From positions 29,452,001 to 29,516,000 of the forward strand of contig CM072806.1 in NCBI GenBank assembly GCA_037013495.1: DNA of 64,000 nt, written 5' to 3'. The notes beneath the pieces are model-generated. The model was given only the letters and a program-made list of their open reading frames with translations, made no database searches and was not told the DNA's origin. Below are positions 1 to 10,765 of the stretch, one piece after another. The DNA is from Hippophae tibetana. Taxonomy: Eukaryota > Streptophyta > Magnoliopsida > Rosales > Elaeagnaceae. The position numbers and the translations under genes were made by a program. The stretch's first letter is position 1. Each line of letters opens with the position of its first letter.

Positions 1-788
1 AAAGAAAAATATGAAATAAATTCCTTGAAATGGTTGATTTTCATTCATCTTAAGACATATACTTGACATTTTTTCTTAATAATTTTAATTGATGCATAAG
101 AATAGTAATCTAATTTCTTCATAAATTCTATCATTTGATTCCTTTCATGAGATCAATGTTATGCACTTTTTGAGCCTTTCTTGTTTAATCATATGTGAGC
201 CTATTAGCTCATGTATTAAATAACTTCTATTCGCATATATCTTTGTTGAGTGCTTGAACCCATCGGATTAGTGTAATGTTGAGAGTATGATTTGTAAGAA
301 TTAGAGTCAAAGAAAATTCTAATTCCTAACACTAAGTTTGGGTGAGTCAAAGTTGATATATTTTTATAATAGAACATGAATTTTTGAGTTACAGCCAATT
401 TGAACAATAAACTATGATCCTTTAGGATATTAATTTAACTTATGCTTGAAATTTGATTGTAAAGTAAAAAAAGGCTAAATCATAAGAATTTTTGTTATTT
501 TAGTTTTAGTTTTTATTTTGTTCATTTTTATTTTTCTGATTTCTTTATATTTTTTATTTTGAAGTTTACGATGTTTATGGGTATCATTATTGAAATCCCT
601 CAAGAAACTTAAACTTGTTCACTAGGCAATCTCGAGGTTTAAAGGCTTGGTTGATATGCTAAATGCAACCGTCTTAATCTACAAAAATGATCTAGGTTAT
701 TTTAATTTAGTTTATTTATTTTTATTTTTATTTTTTTGTTTTTTATCACTTACCTTATTAGAGACTAATAAAATTTTGGTTGGGGTTA
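1..788 (+). mobile_element. 3' internal end of an Athila-like gypsy element
   Basis: No open reading frame of note. The stretch ends at about 774-788 in a degenerate polypurine tract (core GGTTGGGGTTA) immediately before an LTR-like start at 789. A short segment near 600-650 (core ctaggcaatctcgaggtt) resembles the conserved tail that follows pol in Athila-type elements. These two marks suggest the 3' untranslated end of a plus-strand element whose body lies left of the window. The assignment is inferred from arrangement, because no coding motif is visible. Confidence 0.4.
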
Positions 789-1780
789 CGATGAGTGCTT
801 GAAAAGCACTTACTTAAAATTAAGAAATAGATTTGAATATGTATGATGTTATCCTTATTTATGCAAATATATATGCTCGAAATCACAGGTATATTAGCTT
901 GTATTTAAGGTATTTTTAGCTTCAAATATATAAATTGATAAACACATGTAGAATCATACCTGAAACACTCATTTATACCTTAGAAGGTTAAAGGAATAAT
1001 ACATGTAAGCCTTACATGTAATACCAACAAGTTTGTAAGGGGTGAAAACAAGAATTGAAGTGAAGTATTGCATGCAGTAGTGTGAAGTATTGCGTGCAAT
1101 AGTGAAGAAATAGTTGGGCCATAGGGCACTTCACTACATGAATTCACTAGGCATGATATTAATTCTATGTGGTGGCGTGAAAAAATTGGACTGTGGTGCA
1201 ACTTGTTTGGGGCAGCACAAGGCGAAGTATTACAAGACTCGGGCCACTGCCTAGAGAATCATAGGTCATAGTGCACGATTAATTTCTCACTCAAAGCCCT
1301 TTGTATTCAACCTTAGCTATAAATGAACACATTATGTTTTAGGTTTAGGTATGCAGCCACATTAATTTAATGTACAAAAGTTTAGGAATAGCTATAGTTC
1401 TTATTATTCTTCAATTTTTACAATAAGTCATATTTATAAACAATAATAGATAGATCATTTGGAGTTACTCCATATCACATAAAATACAAAAGATATATAT
1501 ATCAAAGAATACTTTGAGGATCAAGATAATAATTAATAAGTACGACATGCCTATTATTATATAATTTGTAGATCTTATTTATATCGTTTAATTATTACTA
1601 TAAGATATTAGTTTTGTCACCATGTGCGGGAAGATTAATTAGGATGAATATTTTTATAAAATAAATTGAGATTGTTTTTTTATTCAAGATTTCTAAAAAG
1701 TTTAATATTGATTAATATATTGAAGACATATTTTACCAAACAATATGTTGACTTCTTTTAATAACTTGGCATTGGCTTTA
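789..1780 (+). repeat. LTR-like repeat Z1 (3' LTR, right end unclear)
   Basis: It starts CGATGAGTGCTTGAAAAGCA right after a polypurine tract. This is nearly the same start as the X-family LTRs in this window (TGATGAGTGCTCAAAAAGCA), with the first T changed to C. The part from about 815 to 1505 aligns with 2395-2489 plus 4116-4690, and the part around 1640-1720 resembles the middle of X. I could not find the right end, so the length is approximate. Probably a decayed 3' LTR. Confidence 0.5.
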
Positions 1781-1924
1781 TTTTTTGTATAACCTTCCTA
1801 ATAAGATAATCTTAAATAACCCTTAGCCATCAAAAAGAAAACTTGAATGAATTAAATATAAAAATAATATTGAAGAAAATAAGTTCAGATTATTAAAATG
1901 TAGTAGAGTATGAACAATATCGAA

Positions 1925-2360
1925 TGAAATGATCATAATTTCTATGAAAACTTCAAACTACAGATTGTAAAGTTATACATAGATATATGGAGTTAATCAT
2001 AATTCTTTTTGTAAGTTAGTACTAATAATATTTTTAAAATGTGTAAAAACATATTTAGTACAATCTGAAAAATCTTTAATAAAATTAGGATAATTTCTTT
2101 TAAAAAACTCAAAATCATAAATTGTAAAATTTCATAGAAAGTAGACTTTAAGAACTTTCTAATGGTATATGACATAATTTATAATATTTTGTGAGTTATT
2201 ACAATTTATACTTCAAAAATGAGGCAAAAATTATTAGTGAAATTTGAACCATTATTAGTAAAATGACCATAACGTTTTATAGAGAATTTTAAATTATAAT
2301 TTGTAAACTTTCATAGAAACTTGACTTATGGTACTTTTTAATAGTATGTCGACAAGTTCT
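1925..2360. repeat. about 170-bp imperfect tandem repeat, three units
   Basis: Three units begin near 1928, 2088 and 2261. Each carries a variant of 'aatgatcataattt', then 'attgtaaantttcatagaaa', then 'cttatggtactttttaatag' and a tatgac or atgtcgac box. They are strongly diverged. They lie in the upstream part of an LTR-like block and may be U3 repeats of repeat Z2. There is no coding potential. Confidence 0.5.
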
Positions 2361-2489
2361 TGAAAATTACTAATATTTTGTAGTGTATTTTCATTTAAAT
2401 TTAAAAATATATTTGAATATGCATGATTTTATCATTATTTACGTAATTATATATGTTAAAAATCATAGGTATTTACACCTTAGAAGCTT

Positions 2490-4115
2490 TGATAAGAGCT
2501 AAATTATTGCATTTTTGTTATGATTTAAATGTTGATATTTGTGTGAAAATTGTGTTTATTTGATTATTTAATCCACAAATGTCATTTCACGGGTATTTCG
2601 TGTTTAAAGTGCAATTTCAGGTAAAATCATGATTTTGGAGAAGTTAGGGACAAAGTATAATGATCGGGATTGAATGAAAATAAAAAGAGAACAAAAATTT
2701 CAAAATTTGGAAATTCGCCGCCGGCGAGAGTATTCTCGCCGCCGGCGAAAACCTTACGGAAAAAAATGTTGAAAATCATGCAGGGAGCACGGATTATGGC
2801 CAAGTGAATCTCGCCGCCGGCCAAAGTATTCTCGCCGCCTGCCAAAGTATCTCGCCGCCGGCCAAAGCATCTCGCCGCCGGCTAAAATCTTGGCGAAAAT
2901 CTTCCCGAGAGCACAAATTTTGGTAAACTAATCTCGCCGCCGGCCAAATAATTCTCGCCGCCGGCCAAAGCATCTCGCCGCCGGCCACATTATGTTGGCC
3001 GCCGGCCAAAGTATCTAGCCGCCGGCCACATTATTTTGGCCGCCGGCCAAAATCAAAAACCTAAATATTTAATTTTCCAGAAATCTCGCCGCGGCGAGAA
3101 TAATGTCACCGCCGGCGAGTTTCGTCCAAAAATACATTTTTTATGTTGTTTTGTTCCAAAATTGCCCCCCAAACCTTAGATCTATATATACATTATGATG
3201 GAAAAGAGGGGGACGGCAGAGAGGGCAGATCTAAGTTATTTTTGGAGGAGAAAAGAAAATTTTGGAGATAAAGGTTGGAGAAGCTTGAAGGATCATCACC
3301 ATTGTTGCTACCAAGTCTTCATCTTCAAGAGTTCTTCATCTCTTCTCCTTAGCTTTTGTTTTCTACATTTTATTCAGATTGTTTGTTCATGGATTCAATT
3401 GAGAATATGTTTGTTCTTAATTTCGTTATGAACTAATTCATTTTTGCTAAGGCTATGATGTAGTTAAATCAAGGAAATCTGATTTCTTTTGTTATTGTTA
3501 TATGAATTCATTGTTTTCAAGTTGAGTATTTATTTCCATGCTCAATGCTTTTAAATTTCTGATCAAGATTTAGATGATTTGTTGCATTATATTGAGACTG
3601 AGAGGAGATGTGTAATGAATGCTTCTTGTGATAAATACCGTATGTTGAATGCGAGTTTGACACCTAATGCATGATGTATGTGGTTATTCTAGAAATTCCA
3701 TAAATCGTAATGTGCTTATTTGTGATTAAATCTTCATAGAAATATAGTTGGTTTTCATAGATAAGTAATTCTAATATAACTTGAGAAAGAGTATTAGATA
3801 AGTTTGGGTTTTTCAACCATCACTTTTAACTTTGAATCTCATATAACGTGACTTGAAATCGGATTGAATTGATTTAGCGAAATCAAATGCCTTAGCGTTT
3901 TTTTTAATCATTTGTGAACAACATTAAATTTTGTTATTTGCGTTTGGTTTTATGTTAATTTGCTTTTAAAACAATTTCAACAATTCGGTTTTCAAATAAA
4001 ATTAGGGTTAGTCAATTTCGGTACTTAGTAACGCCATTCCTTGTGGGTTCGATATCCGTACTTTTTGTACACTTTATTACTTGAACGATTCGTACACTTG
4101 CGAAAATAAGCATCA
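2490..4115 (+). mobile_element. Solo LTR Y (Athila-type), intact ends and TSD
   Basis: The block starts TGATAAGAGC and ends AAAATAAGCATCA. It is bordered by the 5-bp direct repeat agctt on both sides (2485-2489 and 4116-4120), the normal target duplication of an LTR retrotransposon. Near the right end is the motif cgattcgtacacttgcg found at the 3' end of Athila/Tat-type LTRs. Possible promoter: tctatatatacatt near 3180. No internal coding sequence is present, so the element was reduced to a solo LTR. The host sequence reads through cleanly when the LTR is removed. The U3 part carries the GC-rich minisatellite listed separately. Confidence 0.85.
2713..3125. repeat. GC-rich palindromic minisatellite (CGCCGCCGGC core)
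   Basis: About 14 copies of a roughly 20-bp unit, consensus tctCGCCGCCGGCCAAAgca, mostly with the palindrome GCCGGC, in clusters at 2713-2752, 2811-2885, 2931-3050 and 3085-3120. Variants replace CTCG by TGGC or CTAG, and GGCC by GGCG. It lies in the U3 part of solo LTR Y. The minus-strand open frames here (peptide repeats such as LAGGE and WPAARI) are only translations of the repeat and are not genes. Confidence 0.9.
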
Positions 4116-5374
4116 AGCTTCAAATATTTTTAGCTTCAAATATATAAATTAAATACCACATAAATAATCACACCTAAAGCACTCATTTACACCTTAGAAG
4201 CTTGAAAGAGAAATACATGTAATACCAACCAGTTCGTAAGGGGTGAAAATAAGACTTGAAGTAAAGTATTGCATGTACCGATAAAGAAATAGGTGGGTCG
4301 CAACACACTTCTTACTGCATGAATTCATTGGGCATGATATTGTTTCTGTGCTATCGGGTGGAAATGTTAGGCCACAGTGTGACCTTCTTAGGGTAACACA
4401 AGGTGAAGCACTACAAGACTCAGGTCGCAATATCAAAAATATTGGGTTGTAGCGTGCGATTAATATTCTCACCCAAAGCCCTCTGTTTTCAACCTCAAAT
4501 ATAAATAATAATAATATATTTTTTAGATCTATGTATGCAGCCACAATGGTTTTACATATTTGAATTTAGGAATATTAACTGATGCTTTTATTTTCCTTTA
4601 GTTTTTACAATAGGTTAGATTTATAAACAATAATAGGCGGATCATTCGAAGGTATTCCAGATCACATAAAATAGAAAATATATGTACATCAAATAATACT
4701 TTAAAGATCAAGATCACATTTAAGGAGTTGGACAGTCCCATCTATCCTTAATTGGTATCCGTAATATATTAATAACATATTTTTCATAATAAATTTAAAA
4801 TATAAAAGTTAGATTTTTTAATATAATTTTAACATCTTGAATATAAGTTTAAATTGTGTGCTCCGCCTAAAATAGTGATTTAGTTGGTTTTATATTTCCT
4901 TATAAAAAACACAATTTAATCTAATCAATCGGTGATATCCTCCTAAGGATATGAATTGGTTTTATTAATAAAGAATTTGATCCCCGTCGAAGTATATTTT
5001 CATAAAAAAAGAAAAATCAATAACCTTAATTTATATCTTTAATAACCTAATTAATTTGAAGTATAATTAACTAGTTAATTATTCTCATAAATTTCTTCAT
5101 TAATTGTTAATTTTTTATCTACCTAGAATTGTTTGAATCAATCCTAATTCTAATCTTTTATTATTTATGTTATTAGTTTAATCTTTTTTTTAAAAACTAA
5201 ATATTGTGACAAAAATTTTAAGTTCACCTTTTGTATTTATTTTTAAGAAATTGTTGAATTATACAAAACTAACTAATTCCTCTATAGACCTACCATGGTA
5301 GTGTATTTATTGTTTATTATAAGTGATTCGTGTACTTGCGAGCTTTTTTATAAATTTATAAAATTTGACAATCA

Positions 5375-6080
5375 AGTTTTTCACATCTTTTCCAACAAGG
5401 AGTAGCGCTTTAAATTTTTATTACCAAAATTTTTAAATTTTTTTGTATATTAATTTTTCAGTTAATTTAAAAAATCATAAAAATTAGAAAAATTTAAAAA
5501 AATCAAAATAATTAAAAATCAAAAAATATATTTTTGTTTAGTTTTACTTTTTATGTTAACCCTTTTATTAACTTGGCTTTAGTTTCAGTTTATTTATTAA
5601 GTTATTTGTTTTTATTTTTTTATTTTTTTATTTCTTTTCTTAATTTGTTCTTAGTAGTTTATTTACAAATTTAATTTAATTTTTAGTATTTTTTTATACT
5701 AACTTTTAATTATTATTTTAAATTTATTTTATTTAGTTATTTACTAACTTTAATTCTTTTATTTTTTTATCTTTTACTTTATTTTTATATTCTTTTTTCT
5801 ATTTATTTTTGTTTTGTATTTCTGTGTACTAACATTTTTTTGTATAATATATTTTCTTTTCTTCTATAATATATTTTCTTTTCTTTTTTATCTGTTATTT
5901 TTCAAGTACCTAATTTATTTTTCTTTTCTTTTGTTTATATTTATGATAATACTTAATTTGGTGCTAAGTTCTCTGCTACCTTAATTTTTATTTTTATTAT
6001 TAGATTATAAAGGTAAAAGATCTTTGAGAAATAAATTCGTAGCTTTTATTGTTAACATATGTAGCAATTGTTAGATAGTG
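5375..6080. other. AT-rich retroelement interior, no gene seen
   Basis: Extremely T-rich sequence between the end of LTR Z2 and the first recognisable pol motif. The first bases (agtttttcacatcttttcc) stand where an Athila primer-binding site would be but are decayed. A gag gene would be expected here and is not recognisable. Confidence 0.4.
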
Positions 6081-6562
6081 TTGAACCAATAGAAGAGCCT
6101 AGTACATCTTTAGATCTACCAAGAACCCAACATGAATAAGAAGCCATTCCACCTAATATAGAACTAAAAGAATTGCCTAAACACTTAAAATATGTGTTTT
6201 TTGGAAAGGGGGAAACATATCCAATTATCATTTCATCAACTTTGACCAAAACCCAAGAAAAAGAACTTGTGGAGGTGCTTAAGAAATTCAAAAAGATGAT
6301 TGATTGGAGTATTGAGATATTAGAGTCATTAGTACAACTATATGTATACATAAGATTAATTTAGAAAACAATGTTAAACCAGTAAGAGAGGTCCAAAGGA
6401 GACAAAATCCAATCATACAAGAGGTCATTAAAAAGAAAATTATGAAAATATGAAAAGTAGGAGTTATTTGTCCAATTGTTGACCATGGTTGGGTAGTCTG
6501 GTTCATCTGGTACCTAAGAAATCAAGAATAATAGTGGTTAAAAATGATAAAAATTAATTAGT
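6081..6562 (+). pseudogene. Athila-like gypsy pol fragment (before reverse transcriptase)
   Basis: The plus-strand translation contains ELKELPKHLKYVFFGK, then ETYPIIISSTLTKTQE, a region equivalent to the hinge before RT in Athila and related gypsy polyproteins, and then KPVREVQRRQNPI and VPKKS. Several in-frame stops and a frame change near 6360 break it. The reading stops at about 6562, where two truncated X LTRs are inserted; the RT palm that should follow is missing. Pol resumes at 8913. A dead fragment. The superfamily assignment is fairly secure; the lineage is inferred from the LTR type. Confidence 0.7.
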
Positions 6563-7855
6563 TCCCACTTATTTTTCTCATCCTCACCTATAAATATCTC
6601 TATTCTCTTCATAAATAAACACACCTCAAAACACATCTTCTCTTCTCTTTCTTTCTCTCATTTCTTAGTTTTTAAGTTTTTCTTAGTTTTTAGCTTTTCT
6701 TATTTAGTTTCTCTTAGTTTTAGAGTTCTTCTCTTTTTGAGAGGAACTTGTAATGTTTTTGTAATTTATTTGATTTTCGATTCAATAAATGGAAGTGCAA
6801 ATTCTGTTTGGAGGTTTTCCAGCAACGGGAATAGCAACAAAGTACTGTAAGGATTTTATTTTCTTTACAGTTATTTTTTATGCTTTGTTCTTACATGTTA
6901 TATTTAATTTGTTTGTGATTAAATTTAACTTTGTTGGTTGTTTGTAAACATGATATAATAATAACGTTGTTATGCTTGCGAAATATTAAATAGGTAAAAA
7001 TCTCTAAAAATGAATTGATTTTATTTTTATTCAAGATTTTATATTAAGAATGTTAGAGAGAAATATATTATTTTTCATTACAAAATTAAAATTGAAAATT
7101 AGATTTTAAGGTTTAGTTATCCGGTCTGATTTAGAGTAGTGCTCTTTTATTTGTTGGTACAATCGCCCGGTAGTTAGAGTGAAGCTATATTTCAAAAGTT
7201 TTTATAAGAAATATTATGTGAAAATATATTAACAACATGTTTTTAGTAGTGGTTTTAAAACTTGAAAGTTAGTACTCGGATAACTAAATTCTTAGGTTTA
7301 ATTTGGACACCTTGAATAAAGTTTAAACTGTCTAACCCCACCAAAGGTGGCATTTAAATGGTTCATTTTCAATCTTTTAGAAAAAAGAATTAATTTAATA
7401 ACCAAATTAGTTATCAATCCCACCCATAGGTGTTAATTGATTTGTTTAGTTAACAAAGAATATCTAACCCCACCAAAGGTGTTATTCATACAAAAAAGGA
7501 AGAATCAATAAATATTAATTCATATCTTTAATAACCTAAATAATATGAGCAAGCATAATTAACTTAGTTATTATATCCATAAATACTCCACTATTATAAA
7601 TGATAAAATTTGCATAAATTTTTATTGAATCTTTAACTATGTTTATTTTTATGTTATTAGATTAGAAACACAAAAACCAAAATATCTTGACAGGATGTTT
7701 AGGATTTAATTTCGTTTTTAAAAGTTTGAATAATAAATTAAAAACCACATATATTCCTTCCTTAGATCGACCTTGGGAGTATACTTATCATTTTTCTATG
7801 AAATGATTTTTGCACTTGCGAGAATTTTATAAATATAAAACCAAAGTATTGGCAG
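6563..7855 (+). mobile_element. Truncated X-family LTR, left arm of inverted pair
   Basis: This matches the last two thirds of the X LTR (compare 33070-34400 in the 32529-34432 copy). It includes the TATA-like cctataaatatc near 6590, the segment cagcaacgggaatagc, the gaccggt/ccggtctgatttagag segment, two ccccaccaaaggtg hairpin motifs, and the end phrase gcacttgcgag...ccaaagtattggcag. The first ~540 bp and the last ~30 bp of X are absent. It is followed head-on by a second, inverted partial copy. Confidence 0.8.
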
Positions 7856-8912
7856 ATAACTAAACCTTAAAAGAAGCACTACTCTAAATCAAACCGGATA
7901 ACTAAACCTTAAAATCTAATTTTCAATTTAAATTTTGTAAGGAAAAATAATATATTTCTCTTTAACATTCTTAATATAAAATCTTGAATAAAAATAAAAT
8001 CAATTCATTTTAGAGATTTTTACCTATTTAATATTTCGCAAGCATAACAACGTTATTATAATATCATGTTTACAAACAACCAACAAAGTTAAATTTAATC
8101 ACAGATAAATTAAATATAACATGTAAGAATAAAGCATAAAAAATAACTGTAAAGAAAATAAAATCATTACAGTACATTGTTGCTATTCCCGTTGTTGGAA
8201 AACCTCCAAACGGAATTTGCACTCCCATTTATTGAATCGAAAAGCAAATAAATTACAAAAACATAACTAGTTCTTCTCAAAAAGAGAAAAACTCTAAAAC
8301 TAAGAGAAACTAACTAAGGAAAGCTAAAAACTAAGAAAAACTTAAAAACTAAGAAATGTGAGAAAGAAATAAAAGAGAAGATGTGTTTTGAGGTGTGTTT
8401 ATTTATGAAGAGAATGGGAAGAAAAAGTGGGTGAAAAAATGGTGGAAACACGGAGAAGTGAATGATGACGTGAGGGCGGCTGCACGCGCAGATGGTAGCA
8501 GGTTGGGCACAGGCGCGCGCGGAAGGGAGATCTGGCGCGCGCGTTGCTGGGCACGGCTGGGTCACGCTACGCGAGGTGGCCAGCGCGACTGGGAGGCTGG
8601 ACGGCGCGATTTCCTCCTTTTTGACATTTTTCACTTTTTTGACCCATTTTGTCCAATTTTTCCATATTTGTTGACTTTTCCTCATTTATTTTATGAATAT
8701 ATTTGTGATGTATTGCCTCCAGTATTCCTCTTTGAGTCTTTAAGTTACGTTTTTAAGCGAAAATACCTGAAAAACAATAAAATACCCGTGATTCCGAAAG
8801 GAAAAATATATATAAATATATGATAAAATCATATAAATATATATATATATATATATAATCAATTAATGTGCATGAAATCATGGTAATTTTAGTGTTTTTT
8901 GAGCACTCATCA
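7856..8912 (-). mobile_element. Truncated X-family LTR, right arm of inverted pair
   Basis: From about 7878 this is the reverse complement of the X LTR, ending at its true 5' terminus (GAGCACTCATCA at 8901-8912). It lacks the X 3' end. Compared with the left arm it has lost the stretch containing the TATA-like box. A GC-rich block at about 8465-8615 corresponds to the GC block of the other X copies. Open frames in both directions over that block reflect lack of AT-rich stops, not genes. Sequence right of 8912 resumes Athila-like pol. Confidence 0.8.
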
Positions 8913-9560
8913 ATATGGCAAAAATTGAGATAATTGTTAAACTACCACCCTTACATCTGTCAAGGAGATCAGGAGTTTCTTAAGACATAGGTTTTTATAG
9001 GAAATTTATTAAATATTTTTCTAAAATAATTCATCATTTATGTAACTTGTTGTCAAAATATATTTATTTTTATTTTAATGATGATTATCTTGCCTCTTTT
9101 AACACTTTTAAATATAAATTAATATATGCTCCAATTATTATGGCCCCTAATTAGTCTATTCTTTTTGAAATACCATGTGATGCTTTTGATTATGCTATAG
9201 GAGCTATGTTGCGTTAGAGAGTGGATAAGCATTTACATGTCATACATTACGCTAGAAAAACACTCATTGACACCCAAATTAACTATTCCACCACAAAAAA
9301 TTAATTCTTGGTTGTTGTCTTTTCTTTAGATAAATTTGGGTATTATTTAGTAGGTTTCAAAGTATTGTGCATTCGGATCATGTTGTTGTGCATTCTGATT
9401 ATGCTGCTTTGCAATACATGTTATGTAAACCAATTGCTAAGCTAAGACTAATCTAGTGGGTTTTACTCTTGCAAGAATTTGACCTAGAGATCAAAGATAA
9501 GAGAGGCAATGAAAATGTAATAGCTGATCATATGTCTAGATTAACTACCTCAATTATTTT
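8913..9560 (+). pseudogene. Athila-like gypsy RT end and RNase H remnant
   Basis: Broken frames read MAKIEIIVKLPPL and IRSFL (RT thumb/connection), then CDAFDYAIGAML (RNase H first strand, usual form CDAS-FA-GAVL), INYSTT, FSLDKFGYYLVG, and EFDLEIKDKRGNENVIADH-SRL (RNase H end). Many stops and frameshifts. It is the downstream continuation of the fragment at 6081-6562. About 130-150 residues of RT, including the catalytic palm, are missing at the position of the X LTR pair. It ends within about 70 bp of the plastid-derived DNA. Confidence 0.75.
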
Positions 9561-9629
9561 GTTGCTAGAAAATACCGCTATGTTTGGTTAAGTATATTCC
9601 AAATCATTCCAATAGAAGATCCAAACCTC

Positions 9630-10765
9630 TTTTTTTTCAAACCTTCATTAAAGATTAATTTTCTTCATAAAAAATGGGGGATAGAACAAATAAAGATTTA
9701 TTTTTCGATTCATCCCTAGAGTTGAAGACCTCGTTCAAAAATAGTTATTCATCTGATCTATAAGAATCAATAGAAAAGGAAAATCCCTTATGATAGATGA
9801 GATCTAGCTCGGTTACTAATAAAGTGAATAAATATTCCATTTCTTAAAATCTTTCTTTTGATTCAAAATCATGGTGTAATATACGTCCCCGGTTGTTCCA
9901 ACCATAGAATAGATGAAATAAGTCAAAACTTTGGATATTTCTTCAAGAATAAAATATTATTGGACCTATCCATATAAAGTTCATCTTTCAAGCCATATCA
10001 TATCTCAAATCTGATGAAGTATGATGAATTGAGACTGTATGTTTTAAATACATAATTATCTTGAATATATTCACTCTTTATTTATTTTTTGATCACTTGA
10101 AAAGGACAAAAGAAACATTTTGTTCTTTTATAAAAATTTCTGATCTGTAAAGGATCTCTCAGTAGAATTCAAACCTAGATGAAGTTCTAACCATATATCA
10201 AAGAAAATAGAGCCAATGGATCTTGTTGGATTCCCAAGAAATTCTTATATTTTTTCAAGAAGTAGATGGTTATTTGTTTACTTCTCATGTTTCATGAATA
10301 GCCTAGACATTGAGGAATATCTAGATAGTCATTTAGGGAATCGATTGTATTCTATCTCTGTTTGTTCCATTTGAATAAAGAAAGGATTCCAAAGAATAGA
10401 TCTTTCTTTTAATTGTTAAATCTCTCCTTGATTGATTAATGCATGATATTTTGAATGCTCATTCATAATGGAATCAAAATGATATTTGGATCAATCTAAA
10501 GATACTTTCAATTGGCACGAATCCATTATTTGAAAAAAACTAGATCTTATGTAATCATATTGAATATGTTATGGTAAATTTCATACCTTGCTAAATTTGA
10601 TCATTGTTTACCAATGACACATTGTCTAACCGAGTTTAGTTCTATCTCGATATCTTTCTCAAAAAACCATTCATATGAGTTCTTCCCCAACTAAAGAATA
10701 GATCTTTATCGAATTGTCACATATGAAATTGAGCACAATTTTGTAAAGAAATATCCTACTTAGAA
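9630..10765 (-). pseudogene. ycf2: Nuclear insert of plastid ycf2 (NUPT), decayed
   Basis: Reading the minus strand from about 10760, broken frames give ISLQNCAQFHM, then QFDKDLFFSWG, GFLRKISR, LDNVSLVNND, and further on [65 protein letters not shown] and PIFYEEN. These follow in order the N-terminal third of Ycf2, the large plastid AAA-type protein linked to the import motor. Many stops and frameshifts are present, so it is not functional and clearly old. The left edge lies next to a gypsy RNase H fragment. It is recognised from remembered Ycf2 sequence; the exact residue range was not computed. Confidence 0.88.

Larger units (their letters stand above)
2395..5374 (+). mobile_element. LTR-like repeat Z2, split by a solo LTR
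   Basis: 2395-2489 and 4116-5374 together form a second copy of repeat Z1. The right part (about 4770-5374) is a divergent relative of the X-family LTR 3' half. It ends with the phrase typical of Athila-type LTR ends, gattcgtgtacttgcgag then caatca, followed by agttttt where a tRNA-Asp-type primer site would start (strongly decayed here). Solo LTR Y (2490-4115) is inserted inside. This is probably the 5' LTR of the element whose pol remains are at 6.1-9.56 kb. The left boundary is uncertain. Confidence 0.5.

Noticed and set aside
2627-3009. Two minus-strand frames with LAGGE and PAAR peptide repeats
   Set aside because: They are translations of the GC-rich minisatellite in solo LTR Y in two phases, with no start context and no known fold.
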